Made by a program: the position numbers and the translations under genes. The notes below the pieces were generated by a model. It had not been told where the DNA came from. It worked only from the letters and a program-made list of their open reading frames with translations, and ran no database searches. From Pyropia haitanensis (Eukaryota; Rhodophyta; Bangiophyceae; Bangiales; Bangiaceae), in the NCBI GenBank assembly GCA_008729055.1, contig SDUX01000007.1, positions 3,664,090 to 3,728,089 of the forward strand: 64,000 nucleotides of DNA. The letters are read 5' to 3'. Positions 42,598 through 51,891 of the stretch are shown piece after piece. Positions within the stretch are counted from its first letter, which is position 1, and each line of letters opens with the position of its first letter.

Positions 42598-44961
42598 TCA
42601 CAGGAACAAGTCGTCGTCGTCCTCGTCCTCTTCCAGCTCTTTCACTTTGCCGATGAGGAGGCCAAACTCGTCGTCATCATTGATGGCTCCAGTGTCCGCG
42701 TCCGGGTCCTGCTCAGCGTCTTCATCACCTTCCCCGTCAGCTTCCTCCTCGTCCGCATAGCTCTCTCCAGATCCCGATGAAGGAACTGTCGGTGCGAGGC
42801 GAGGGGCCATCCACCTTGGCCCCTTCCCCTTAGAGCTTCGCTGCGTCGCACATTGAAGCTGCTTGTCGATTTGGGCGCGACGACCGTCGGACAGCAACGC
42901 GGCCGCAGCGCGTCCACCGCCCGCGGCCGTCAAGGACATACGTGGATGGGGCGCAATGGCCACCGTGCCTATCCCTGCTGCTTCTGCACGCACCGCCGTG
43001 GACGCACTAGGGCTTGAAGTCCCCGCCGGCCGCGTTGAAGTCGGCCGCGCGGCCGCCGCGGCAGGTACAGCACCTCTGGCTGCCCGCGGCGGCTCCACGG
43101 GCGGCCGTCCCCACACCACAGCAGGCAGCGACGAAGATGACGTCGCTGGAGTGGGTTCCAATGGACGCCAATTCAGTACCGGCGCAGCGCGTCCCGTGCG
43201 CGGGAGGGCAGGGCGAGCCACAGCCGCGATAGGAGGGGAAGAGCGGCCGCCAGACGGTCCCGTGACCACGACCGCATCGGTCCCGCCGGTGAGCGTGGTT
43301 GCGGCGGCAGGACCGGCCGCGGGGGCGGCACAGGTAGTCGGCGCGGCCGTCGTCGCGGCCGCGTCGCCGCCTCTCCCCGGACCGCCACCACCCTCCGACA
43401 TGCCCCCCAGCAGCGACATCCGCTCTGCCGCACCATCTTCTCCAGCCCCGTCCTCAGGTTCCTCCTCGCTGCCATCTGCGGCTGCCCATAACCTCCCCTC
43501 CGCACCACCACCAGCGGCGACGGCCGGTCCATCAGCCGTACCGTCCGCGGCGGCCGCCTCCGAGGCGGCCGGAGCTGCCTGCGCGGCCAAGTGCGCTGCG
43601 ATAAGCTCATCCGCGCGCTGGGCGAGAAAGTTGCGAAAGCGCGGCTCGTCGCGGATGGCGGGGGCCGACAGCGTCGCTATCAGGTTTCTGTCGCTCGCCG
43701 CCCGAGCAATGACCTTGAGCGCCTCGGTGTTGGCAATGCCCTCATTCGCAAAAGCTTTGTCCCTTGCAGCCTGCGCCATCCGGTTCAGGGTCGCCCGCGT
43801 GCCCAGCGGCCGCTCGGCAAAGGTCGCCGGCCGCTGACGCTTGCCCGGCGTCAGACCATCCGTCGCTTCCGAGCCGGCGCCGTCCGTTGCCGCGCTGGCG
43901 ACGCTGGCTTCGCCTGCGCCAGCGGCCGCTCCCACCGGCGGGCCGTCCCCGCGGGCCCGCCGTCGGCGCGCCTCTTGGGCGGCCATGGCGGCCGCCCCGC
44001 TATACTTGTCTGAAACCTTGAGCACCCGCCAGCAGTTCATCCAGTACTCCGCTCTTGACTCGGGTGACTTAAGCCTCGGGTGGGGAACGTACTTCCCCAT
44101 TCTGATGGCCTCGTACACATCCCGCTTCTCGTAGGAGGCCATCATGGCCAGCTCCATGTCGGCCTCCGATGGGTTGCCAGTCAGGTCGAGGCTCTCCACG
44201 TGCACACGCGCGCACACCAGGCGCATGACCTTCTCATTCAGCTTCTGGTAGTATCGCTGCACGGCGGCGGCCTCGCGGACAACCCTAGTACCGAGGCCGC
44301 CATCACCGGCCTGTGCGGCAATGCGGTCCATACGCGCCTGGAAGTTGGCCGTCACAGCAGCAAAAAACTCCTTGCCCTTCTGGTCGGTACCCACCACAGC
44401 ATCCTCAGACACCTCCAGCCACGCCGCACTCAGCTGTACGCGCTCGACGGCGGAGTAGGGGACCCCGTTGGTGTGGATGCGAGGTCCCACTCCAGCTCGA
44501 ACGCCCTCCGCGCCGCGGCCGCCGCCGCGGCCGCGTCCTCGAGCGACTGCAGCTGTGGTGGCGGCCGCTGAACCTCCTCCGCGGCCGTGGACGCCTCTTC
44601 CGCCTCGGCCGCGACGCCCGGCGCTGGGTCGCGTGCGGGCCCCGGCGGCTGCTGCGGCGGCCTCTCCGTCGGGGTCGCCGTCACCATCGGTGAGGCCGTC
44701 GCCGTCCCCGTTGCGGGCCGTGCGGCCTCCCGCGGGCGGTGGCCGACCGCCTCGTCCGCTCGGTCCTCCGTCACGGGACGCCCCGCCACCTCGGCGGCGC
44801 CGTCGGCCACGCGCCGGGGCAATCTCGGGGGTGCTGTACCCGGCGGAACTCGCTGCCCCGCTGCCGTCGCTGTCGTACCCGGAGCAGGTCCCACTGCCGC
44901 TGCTGCCAACCTCGTCGCGGCTGCTCCGCCCCCCTCTGGCGGTGGGAGGGGACGGGAACAT
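42598..44961 (-). CDS. Harbinger Myb/SANT-like accessory protein (ORF1)
   Basis: DNA-binding partner that in PIF/Harbinger elements brings the transposase to the ends and into the nucleus. I choose ATG 44961 (M-F-P-S-P-P-T-A-R-G-G-R-S-S-R-D), where the sequence changes from repeat to normal character; 787 aa. Residues about 165-320 carry the Myb/SANT region: P-Y-S-A-V-E-R-V-Q-L-S-A-A-W-L-E-V-S, then V-V-G-T-D-Q-K-G-K-E-F-F and W-M-N-C-W-R-V-L-K. W-L and D-Q-K-G are signature positions also seen in plant NAM-associated/Harbinger ORF1 proteins. The rest is Ala/Pro/Arg-rich with a very acidic end (E-D-E-D-D-D-D-L-F-L). The same frame continues open to 48540 through the 87-bp repeats; I regard that extension as composition-driven. 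Confidence 0.8.
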   Translation of the reverse strand: MFPSPPTARGGRSSRDEVGSSGSGTCSGYDSDGSGAASSAGYSTPEIAPARGRRRRRGGGASRDGGPSGRGGRPPPAGGRTARNGDGDGLTDGDGDPDGEAAAAAAGARTRPSAGRRGRGGRGVHGRGGGSAAATTAAVARGRGRGGGRGAEGVRAGVGPRIHTNGVPYSAVERVQLSAAWLEVSEDAVVGTDQKGKEFFAAVTANFQARMDRIAAQAGDGGLGTRVVREAAAVQRYYQKLNEKVMRLVCARVHVESLDLTGNPSEADMELAMMASYEKRDVYEAIRMGKYVPHPRLKSPESRAEYWMNCWRVLKVSDKYSGAAAMAAQEARRRRARGDGPPVGAAAGAGEASVASAATDGAGSEATDGLTPGKRQRPATFAERPLGTRATLNRMAQAARDKAFANEGIANTEALKVIARAASDRNLIATLSAPAIRDEPRFRNFLAQRADELIAAHLAAQAAPAASEAAAADGTADGPAVAAGGGAEGRLWAAADGSEEEPEDGAGEDGAAERMSLLGGMSEGGGGPGRGGDAAATTAAPTTCAAPAAGPAAATTLTGGTDAVVVTGPSGGRSSPPIAAVARPALPRTGRAAPVLNWRPLEPTPATSSSSLPAVVWGRPPVEPPRAARGAVPAAAAARPTSTRPAGTSSPSASTAVRAEAAGIGTVAIAPHPRMSLTAAGGGRAAAALLSDGRRAQIDKQLQCATQRSSKGKGPRWMAPRLAPTVPSSGSGESYADEEEADGEGDEDAEQDPDADTGAINDDDEFGLLIGKVKELEEDEDDDDLFL

Positions 44962-47900
44962 GGCGGAACGGTTGGCGCTGCTGCTACTGCTGCAGGTGGC
45001 GCTGCCGCAACCGGCGGTGGCGCTTGCGGGGGATGACGGGCCCGGCCCGGGGAGCAAGCAGGGGGAGTCGGTTCCCCCCGCTCTCCAGATGTTGTCACCG
45101 CCGCGGGGCCGGAGGGCGTCGCGGCCGGCGCAGGCAAGTTGCTCAAGAATGGCTGCGGTCGTGGGCCGGTGTCGCTCGGCCCACCCGGGCGCGGCTGCTC
45201 GGCGCTTGGCTGCTGCCCGCTGTACGAGCTCGGCAGTTGCGGGCCGCTTGGCGGAATGCCCCCGCGCGGTGCCGGGGACGGCAACGACCTCGGCTGTCCG
45301 CCCGCCGTCGCAGAAGACGACGGTCGGTTGGCCGCCTCGCCACCTGCCTGCGGCCGCGCCTGCCCGCGAGGGCTCGGCGGCCGCTGCTGCTGCTCGTTGC
45401 GTAGTCCGCTTGGCCCCGCCTGGCCGTCGCCTAGCGGCGGCGGCGCCTGGCGCCGCGGGCTCGGCTGCCCCTCCCACTCCTCGCCGCCCCTCCCGCTCGG
45501 CCCCGCTTCGCCACCGCCCAGCGGCGGCGGAGTGCGTCGACGTGGGCTTGTCGGCCGCTGTTGCCGCTGGTGGCCCCGCCCGCTCGGCCCCGCTTGGCCG
45601 CCACCCGATGGCGGCCAAGCCTGCTCGCGTGGGCTCGGCGGCCGCTGCCGCTCCTGGTTGCCCCACGTGCTCGGCCCGGCCTGGCCGCCGCCCAGCGGCG
45701 GCGGTGATTGACGGCGTGGGCTTGGCGTCCGCAGCTCCCGCTGGTTGCCCCACCCGCTCGGCCCCGCTTGGCCGCCGCCCACTCGCGGCGGCGTCTGACG
45801 GCGCTGGCTGCGCGCCGGCTCCTCCTGCTGGTTGCCCCACCCGCTCGGCCCCGCTTGGCCGCCACCCGACGGCCACCACGCCTGCCCGCGAGGGCTCGGC
45901 GGCCGCTGCAGCTGCTGGTTGCCCCACCCGCTCGGTCCCGGTTGGCCGCCACCCGACGGCCACCACGCCTGCCCGCGAGGGCTCGGCGGCCGCTGCAGCT
46001 GCTGGTTGCCCCACCCGCTCGGCCCCGCTTGGCCGCCACCCAGCGGCGGCGGTGATTGACGGCGTGGGCTGCGCGCCCGCTGCTGCTGCTGGTCTGCCCA
46101 CCCGCTCGGTCCCGCCTGGCCGCCATTCGACGGCCGCCAAGCCGGCCCGCGAGGGCTCGGCGGCCGCTGCAGCTGCTGGTTGCCCCACCCGCTCGGCCCC
46201 GCTTGGCCACCGCCCAGCGGCGGCGGTGATTGACGGCGCGGGCTCCGCGCCGGCTCCTCCTGCTGGTTGCCCCACCTGCTCGGCCCCGGTTGGCCGCCAC
46301 CCGACGGCCACCACGCCTGCCCGCGAGGGCTCGGCGGCCGCTGCAGCTGCTGGTTGCCCCACCCGCTCGGCCCCGCTCGGCCGCCGCCCAGCGGCGGCGG
46401 CGTCTGACGGCGCTGGCTGCGCGCCCGCTGCAGCTGCTGGTCTGCCCACCCGCTCGGTCCCGCCTGGCCGCCACCCGACGGCCGCCAAGCCGGCCCGCGA
46501 GGGCTCGGCGGCCGCTGCCGCTCCTGGTTGCCCCACGTGCTCGGCCCGGCCTGGCCGCCGCGCAGCGGCGGCGGCGTTCGACGGCGAGGGCTTGGCGTCC
46601 GCAGCTCCCGCTGGTTGCCCCACCCACTCGGCCCCGCTTGGCCGCCGCCCACTCGCGGCGGCGTCTGACGGCGCGGGCTGCGCGCCGGCTCCTCCTGCTG
46701 GTTGCCCCACCCGCTCGGTCCCGGTTGGCCGCCACCCGACGGCCACCACGCCTGCCCGCGAGGGCTCGGCGGCCGCTGCAGCTGCTGGTTGCCCCACCCG
46801 CTCGGCCCCGCTTGGCCACCGCCCAGCGGCGGCGGTGATTGACGGCGTGGGCTGCGCGCCCGCTGCAGCTGCTGGTCTGCCCACCCGCTCGGTCCCGCCT
46901 GGCCGCCACCCGACGGCCGCCAAGCCGGCCCGCGAGGGCTCGGCGGCCGCTGCCGCTCCTGGTTGCCCCACGTGCTCGGCCCGGCCTGGCCGCCGCGCAG
47001 CGGCGGCGGCGTTCGACGGCGTGGGCTTGGCGTCCGCAGCTCCCGCTGGTTGCCCCACCCGCTCGGCCCCGCTTGGCCGCCGCCCACTCGCGGCGGCGTC
47101 TGACGGCGCTGGCTGCGCGCCGGCTCCTCCTGCTGGTTGCCCCACCCGCTCGGTCCCGGTTGGCCGCCACCCGACGGCCACCACGCCTGCCCGCGAGGGC
47201 TCGGCGGCCGCTGCAGCTGCTGGTTGCCCCACCCGCTCGGCACCGCTCGGCCGCCGCCCAGCGGCGGCGGCGTCTGACGGCGCTGGCTGCGCGCCCGCTG
47301 CAGCTGCTGGTCTGCCCACCCGCTCGGTCCCGCCTGGCCGCCACCCGACGGCCGCCAAGCCGGCCCGCGAGGGCTCGGCGGCCGCTGCCGCTCCTGGTTG
47401 CCCCACGTGCTCGGCCCGGCCTGGCCGCCGCGCAGCGGCGGCGGCGTTCGACGGCGAGGGCTTGGCGTCCGCAGCTCCCGCTGGTTGCCCCACCCGCTCG
47501 GCCCCGCTTGGCCGCCGCCCACTTGCGGCGGCGTCTGACGGCGCTGGCTGCGCGCCGGCTCCTCCTGCTGGTTGCCCCACCCGCTCGGTCCCGGTTGGCC
47601 GCCACCCGACGGCCACCACGCCTGCCCGCGAGGGCTCGGCGGCCGCTGCAGCTGCTGGTTGCCCCACCCGCTCGGCACCGCTTGGCCGCCGCCCAGTGGC
47701 GGCGGCGATTGACGGCGCGGGCTTGGCCGCCGCTCCTGCTGCTGGTTGCCCCACCCGCTTGGTCCGCCCTGGTTGCTGCCCCACAGTTCTCGTCCACGGA
47801 GGCCGCCGTCCTGCGGCCTCGTGATGCCCGCCAGGTCCTGCCTCGGTGGGCGAGCCGCCCAGGGGCAACGACAGGTCCAGTGGCACAGTCCGTGGCGATG

Positions 47901-48242
47901 CCCCGCGTGCTCTGCCAGGCGACACTGCCAGCACAGGCGCCGGAAGCCTCGGCGCACCTGTGTGCGCGACAGCTCCGCAGACTGACCCCACCAGCGGTTT
48001 GGTGCCTGGCCCGCGGGCGGTCGAGCGGCCCACGGGCACCCGCACCTCCACTGACAGAGCGGGTACTCCGGGCCCGTCACCTGCGCCCGGTGACAACGGG
48101 CGCAGAGGGCTCGGCAGCCACGGCGATGCTGGTCCTTGCTTATCTGCCGCGGCGGGGGCCCACCTCCCGGTGGCAGGCCCCTGCCAGGTCCGTCCTTGGA
48201 CGGCCCACTGCGTCCTTGGTCCCCTCCGTCGCTCGCCGTCAT
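44430..48242 (-). CDS. Cys-rich protein with 28 PSGWGNQQ-type repeats (third Harbinger ORF; 3' end uncertain)
   Basis: Unrecognised. ATG 48242 (M-T-A-S-D-G-G-D-Q). Near the N-terminus are two homologous Cys modules (C-A-R-C-H-R-A...L-C-Q-W-R-C-G-C-P-W-A-A-R-P-P and C-W-Q-C-R-L-A...L-C-H-W-T-C-R-C-P-W-A-A-R-P-P), likely zinc-binding. Then come 28 units of 29 aa, each with G-P-S-G-W-G-N-Q-Q followed by Arg/Pro-rich sequence, down to about 45380, and a Pro/Ala tail to the stop at 44430. Conservation of the paired Cys modules in this frame only is why I prefer it to the two other open frames. It may be a separate gene or the 5' part of a transcript spliced into the Myb/SANT frame; the sequence alone does not decide. 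Confidence 0.55.
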   Translation of the reverse strand: MTASDGGDQGRSGPSKDGPGRGLPPGGGPPPRQISKDQHRRGCRALCARCHRAQVTGPEYPLCQWRCGCPWAARPPAGQAPNRWWGQSAELSRTQVRRGFRRLCWQCRLAEHAGHRHGLCHWTCRCPWAARPPRQDLAGITRPQDGGLRGRELWGSNQGGPSGWGNQQQERRPSPRRQSPPPLGGGQAVPSGWGNQQLQRPPSPRGQAWWPSGGGQPGPSGWGNQQEEPARSQRRQTPPQVGGGQAGPSGWGNQRELRTPSPRRRTPPPLRGGQAGPSTWGNQERQRPPSPRGPAWRPSGGGQAGPSGWADQQLQRARSQRRQTPPPLGGGRAVPSGWGNQQLQRPPSPRGQAWWPSGGGQPGPSGWGNQQEEPARSQRRQTPPRVGGGQAGPSGWGNQRELRTPSPRRRTPPPLRGGQAGPSTWGNQERQRPPSPRGPAWRPSGGGQAGPSGWADQQLQRARSPRRQSPPPLGGGQAGPSGWGNQQLQRPPSPRGQAWWPSGGGQPGPSGWGNQQEEPARSPRRQTPPRVGGGQAGPSGWGNQRELRTPSPRRRTPPPLRGGQAGPSTWGNQERQRPPSPRGPAWRPSGGGQAGPSGWADQQLQRARSQRRQTPPPLGGGRAGPSGWGNQQLQRPPSPRGQAWWPSGGGQPGPSRWGNQQEEPARSPRRQSPPPLGGGQAGPSGWGNQQLQRPPSPRGPAWRPSNGGQAGPSGWADQQQQRARSPRRQSPPPLGGGQAGPSGWGNQQLQRPPSPRGQAWWPSGGGQPGPSGWGNQQLQRPPSPRGQAWWPSGGGQAGPSGWGNQQEEPARSQRRQTPPRVGGGQAGPSGWGNQRELRTPSPRRQSPPPLGGGQAGPSTWGNQERQRPPSPREQAWPPSGGGQAGPSGRGHQRQQRPTSPRRRTPPPLGGGEAGPSGRGGEEWEGQPSPRRQAPPPLGDGQAGPSGLRNEQQQRPPSPRGQARPQAGGEAANRPSSSATAGGQPRSLPSPAPRGGIPPSGPQLPSSYSGQQPSAEQPRPGGPSDTGPRPQPFLSNLPAPAATPSGPAAVTTSGERGEPTPPACSPGRARHPPQAPPPVAAAPPAAVAAAPTVPPCSRPLPPPEGGGAAATRLAAAAVGPAPGTTATAAGQRVPPGTAPPRLPRRVADGAAEVAGRPVTEDRADEAVGHRPREAARPATGTATASPMVTATPTERPPQQPPGPARDPAPGVAAEAEEASTAAEEVQRPPPQLQSLEDAAAAAAAARRAFELEWDLASTPTGSPTPPSSAYS
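45380..47780 (-). repeat. 87-bp tandem repeat array with 435-bp higher-order period
   Basis: About 28 units of 87 bp. Unit variants recur in a fixed order of five, giving a 435-bp higher-order repeat: the anchor CGCGCCGGCTCCTCCTGCTG recurs near 45811, 46246, 46681, 47116 and 47551. 87 is divisible by three and the units lack stops, so several frames stay open on both strands. Confidence 0.93.
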
Positions 48243-51112
48243 TGTGACCAGCAGGAGACAAAGGCAGCACAAGATGCGTCTCGCGGTCCGACAGCGAGGG
48301 GGACAGGGGCTCGTGCCGGCCTGGCCGCCGATATCCGCCGGCGAGAGTTGGGTCTGACGGCTGAAGGCGGCCGGCGTCGCGGCCGCCGGTCATAGCCGCT
48401 CGACGTCCCGGGTGCGCGATGGATGCGCTCGCCCAAAAAGAACGAACCGGCACTGCTGTGGGGAGCGATCCCCCCCTACCTCTCGCCACAGCACGAGAGC
48501 CCGAGATGCGGCCGCCAGCGCATGTTGCGCGCGGCCACACAGCGGGAAGAAATCAGCCAAGTGTCGCCCGAAACAGCCACCAACAGCACGTACTCCACAG
48601 CGGCGCGCGCGACCATACAGAGCGCGACCCGTTCTGGGCGGCCGCACGTAGACTCGCGGTCTGGACGACAGCGGCACTAGCCGTGCGGCCGCCCAGAATC
48701 CAGGGGAGAGCCGCCTCCACCCGTGCGGCCGATGCCAGGGGGGATGGTCCCCAGCCGCGTCGACAGTAGGGCCGCCCCGAAAAAAGATACACCAGGCGCG
48801 AAAACCGTGCGGCCACGGAGACGATGCGAGGGAAGACGGCCCCTCCCCGGCACGGCCGCGAACAGTGCACACGCCCCTCCGGAAGAGGGGGGGCGGCGAC
48901 GAACCGCGGCCGCCGTGCGGCCACGAGGGACGCACGGGAGTGGCCGCAACGCGGCCGGTGTGCCACCAAAGACCCGCACGACGGCGGGGCGGTGCGGCCG
49001 TCACTCGCCCGTACGGCGAAGCGGCCGGATCGAAGGTGCCGGGGAGACCAAGGCGGTGCGGTGACCCCTGCCTCGCCGGCGGCCCCTCCCCGTAGTGGAG
49101 GGGGGGGGGCCTGGCCGTCGACGGCCACAGTCGCTCCGCCGGACCCTATTGGGTCACACGGGCGGGGCCCCCAAGTGGCAAACGCCCCCTCCTCGCGCGG
49201 GGGGACCGTGCGGCCGACTGCTGCCGCAGCACAATAGAGTTGGGGGGGGGGGGGCACGAGCACGCGGACGACCAACGCGGCGCAGGCCGCGATGCAAGGA
49301 GGGGCACAGATGGCGACGCGCAACCCCTCCTCGAGCGGGGCGCCCGTGCGGCCGACTGGTGTGGCCGCACAATTGAGGGTGGAGGCGGGGGTGGACGAGC
49401 GTGCCGGCGACCAATGCGGCGCAGGTCCCGACGCGGGGAGGGGCACAGACGGCGACGCGCACCCGCTCCTCGTGCATGGCGTCCGCGTGCCCGCCTGGTG
49501 GTGCCACAAAAGGGGGTGGCACAGCCGAGTGTGTGGTGGAGTGTGGTGTCGGATGTCAAATGCAAATCGCACGGGGCCCGCACGATGAGTGGCCCCCAAG
49601 CGCAAAGCACCGATTGGCTGGTGTGCGACGGTCGTGCGGCTCGCGACAGCGGACAACAGTATGGGGGGCACATAGACGGAGGGACACCCCGGCTGCATCT
49701 GGCGCACAGGCCGACGCCAAAATCAATCTGCCCCCCCTCCTCTTCGAGGCTGTGCGCCTCGCACGCGATTGGCGCGCCGCATGACTGCGCCCGTCGCGAC
49801 CCCACGCGTGGGGGGGAGAGGCGGGGCTGCGGGCTGGCGCGGGGGAGCGCTGTGGCCCCGCGTGGGACGCGGGTGGTGAACTCGGTATACGTAGCATGGC
49901 GAGGTCGCTCGCCGCGGGAGGGGGCGCCAGCCAAAGGAGGGCGGGCGTTTCAGAAACCAACTGACACGCTCAAACCGGCCTCCCAATCGAAGAACAGGGC
50001 GGAGGGGGCCGCGCCTCCTCCTGCGGGCGAGTCCAACGACCACCCCCGGCATGCGCCTGTGCGGACAGTCCGGCACGGAGTGCCCCCTACCGTGCCCTGT
50101 CGGCGGCGGCTTCGCCGACGCCCTCCCTTCGGCGCCACGCGCACTGAACACGTGGCTGGAGGAACATATTAACGCAAAGCGCGCCGTAGGGACCACGAAA
50201 ACAGTACCATTCGAAACTGCCGCTGACAGGCGACGTACGTCGTCCGCCACGTTCGCGAGCGCAGTATCCGGCGAAGGGGGGGGGGGGGAGGAGGGGGCGC
50301 GGGATCCGAATGCGGGATGCTCGGATCGACCAGGATCCGCGTGCGTTGGCGCAAGGGACGGCGGCGAGGCCCGGTGGAGGAAGCTGGGCGGGGACCATCC
50401 GCGCTTGACAGCACGCTGAGGCAGGGGGGGGGGCGGCACCATAGGACATGCCCCCGCGTCTCGCGACGGCCACGACAGAAACACACCCAGAGGCAACCTA
50501 CGCAACGCCAACGAGAGACGAGAAACCAGTTGACAGTCTCCCCACCTGTCGTCCATCCAGCACACGGAGCCACGTGATTGGCCACCTCGACGAAACAGCA
50601 ACAAAAACACAGAAGTTGGCCCTACTTGCACCTATGACTGCATGAATGTCGCATATGACACAGGAATATAGGGCAAAAAAAGTCCCAACGTGGCACAAAA
50701 TGGGCCCAATCCCGGCCAAAGCGGCCCCATTCCTCCAAAGCATTGGCCAAACGTCCCGATACTGACTGGGTTTGTCGTGCGTGTCACGTGATTTACGGAC
50801 CAGAATCGAGTGCCGCCGGCATGTTTCGACTGCTGCCCGGCTCCGAGACGGGGGCTACCGCATATTCTCGCTTCCGTATCCATTTCGTGCAATCCCAGAG
50901 CGAAACACGACGATCCGGAGCCATATCGACGTTCTTGTACAGGACTCTTTCCCGTAACCGAGAGGACAGGCTGGCGACTGGTAAAAATCATGTAGCCCCC
51001 GTCTTTGCACAACTACATTACGAACATCGAGAGCCGCCGCTCTCAGCCAGTCACAGACGCGCACGTGGCGTTTGAAAATTCATACGGCCCTGAGATGGTC
51101 ATGAGATGGTAA
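48243..51112. other. right subterminal region of Harbinger element, with 138-bp tandem repeats
   Basis: No gene supported. Tandem units start at about 49190, 49328 and 49467 (anchor TCCTCG...GTGCGGCCGACTG, then GAGGGGCACAGA(T/C)GGCGACGCGC), period 138-139 bp, third unit partial. From 50.6 kb the DNA becomes AT-richer towards the right inverted repeat. Long minus-strand frames here are Pro/Arg/Ser-rich and featureless. Confidence 0.6.
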
Positions 51113-51131
51113 CGCATTGGTGGAAACACTC
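51113..51131 (-). repeat. right terminal inverted repeat of Harbinger element
   Basis: Exact reverse complement of 38853-38871, followed by the TCA target duplication at 51132-51134. Confidence 0.85.
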
Positions 51132-51856
51132 TCAACGGCCACCGAACGTGTGCGGCCCTTTAGCCAGTACGTCCCAACAGTTCAGGCAGGAGCCAGGATA
51201 TATATCTAGATCTTGAATACCAAATTCAATATCGTACCAATTGGTGCCGACCTTCGGAGTTTACCGTTTTCCTGTCGTGCAACCGAAATGTTCCAAATTC
51301 GTGCATAGACCGAATTTATTGACTTGCCAACCTTACCCCGTCGGGGCTCCAGACCCCGCCGGCCGACGCGATCCGTCCACCACCCACCAACCGCCAGCTT
51401 CAGCTGCCCAACCTGACGCCCCCCCTCCACCAGCCGCCGCACAGCGGCGCCACGCCTCAGCGGCGTCGGCGCGCTGCCCCGCGGCGGGTGCCCAAACGTG
51501 GCTCTGGCCACCGCTCCGCGCGCAGCCGCGGCCCTACGTTAACCAGATGGTGGCGTGCCACTGGTGGAGCGCCGCGACCCCTCAAGTCCGCCACCCCGCC
51601 GCGCACCCACGCACTGGCCGCGGCGGCGCGGCGCGGCGCGGCGGGGCCCGCGCTCGCGCCGCCGCCGCCTCCCCGTGGCTTGACGGGTGACGGCAAGGCG
51701 TCGCGGATCACGCCGGCGGCGGCGGCGGCGGCGGCGGCGTCGGAGGACGGCGCGTCTGGGAGGTGTCCTCGCCGACGCCGCCGCGAGGGAGGCGAACAGG
51801 GGGGCGGGAGGGGGGCACCCCCGCTGGTGGGTGCCGCCCCGCCGAGAAAACGCCAA

Positions 51857-51891
<35 letters not shown>

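Larger units (their letters stand above)
38853..51131 (+). mobile_element. PIF/Harbinger-type DNA transposon, 12.3 kb, with terminal inverted repeats
   Basis: The ends share a perfect 19-bp inverted repeat GAGTGTTTCCACCAATGCG (38853-38871 and, reverse complement, 51113-51131), followed on both sides by a related TACCATCTCA segment. TCA flanks both ends (38850-38852 and 51132-51134), a 3-bp target duplication as expected for PIF/Harbinger (usually TWA). Inside are the two classical genes, a DDE transposase (+) and a Myb/SANT-like protein (-), arranged convergently, plus a repeat-rich third ORF. Subterminal regions carry hairpins and tandem repeats. Transposase and partner are both open, so the element could be autonomous. 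12.3 kb is unusually long for this superfamily. Confidence 0.85.

Noticed and set aside
44468..47824. 1,118-residue plus-strand ORF
   Set aside because: It is the antisense of the 87-bp repeat array, open only because the units have a length divisible by three and no stops; no domain, and the Cys modules lie on the other strand.
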